From the NCBI GenBank assembly GCA_003427395.1, contig BFEA01000817.1:53653-97918 (forward strand): DNA of 44,266 nt, read 5' to 3'. The translations under genes and the position numbers were made by a program. Shown piece by piece: positions 44,189 through 44,266 of this stretch (the first letter of the stretch is position 1; each line of letters begins with the position of its first letter). The notes beneath the pieces were generated by a model. The model was not told where the DNA came from. It saw only the letters and a list, made by a program, of their open reading frames with translations, and did not search any database. The stretch comes from Chara braunii (lineage: Eukaryota; Streptophyta; Charophyceae; Charales; Characeae).

Positions 44189-44266
<78 letters not shown>
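44041..44266. repeat. GATA and GA microsatellites
   Basis: GA-rich lead-in, then GATA/TAGA units (about 44118-44208) with occasional GGTA and CATA variants, then uninterrupted GA to the window edge. The window probably ends inside this run. Confidence 0.97.

Overview
This is repeat-dominated nuclear DNA of a eukaryote, most likely a streptophyte (a charophyte alga or an early-diverging land plant). No intact host gene is visible. The content is two damaged copies of one large Ty3/gypsy-type retroelement, a DNMT3-like methyltransferase relic, satellite DNA, long hairpin-rich insertions and microsatellites. The pol protein resembles Chara braunii retroelement proteins as I remember them; that is recall and was not checked.

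Layout: 1-1292 is a ~92-bp satellite carrying a 105-bp MITE. 1293-18964 is retroelement copy 1 (+ strand), truncated at its 5' end and interrupted at 12604-17301 by a 4.7-kb TG...CA insertion with a 4-bp target duplication. 18965-19920 holds a polypurine-tract relic and a ~65-bp tandem array. 19925-20415 is the DNMT3-like fragment. 20627 to about 24540 looks like the start and body of a long LTR, hairpin-rich and internally duplicated. 24557-25680 is a CTT microsatellite and a second block of the same satellite. 25931-27024 and 42945-44040 are ~1.09-kb inverted repeats that bracket retroelement copy 2 (- strand, 41209 down to 27025). The window ends in GATA/GA microsatellite.

The most interesting item is the retroelement. 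Reading both copies together, its gene order is A-B-C-D-gag.protease-(-1 frameshift)-RT.RNaseH.integrase-3'ORF. A to D are four diverged, tandem paralogues of about 245-271 aa upstream of gag, a protein family I do not recognise. A slippery heptamer T TTT TTA is conserved in both copies exactly where the reading frame moves from protease to reverse transcriptase. The 304-codon 3' ORF encodes an acidic protein with two SUMO-interaction-like motifs, and a splice-acceptor-like sequence lies just before it. No matching direct LTRs could be found for either copy.

Both copies are dead in different ways: nonsense codons, mostly CAG or TGG changed to TAG or TGA, plus small indels. C and the 3' ORF in copy 1 are still open. 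Because the lesions differ, the gene starts, stops and frames could be fixed by comparing the two copies.
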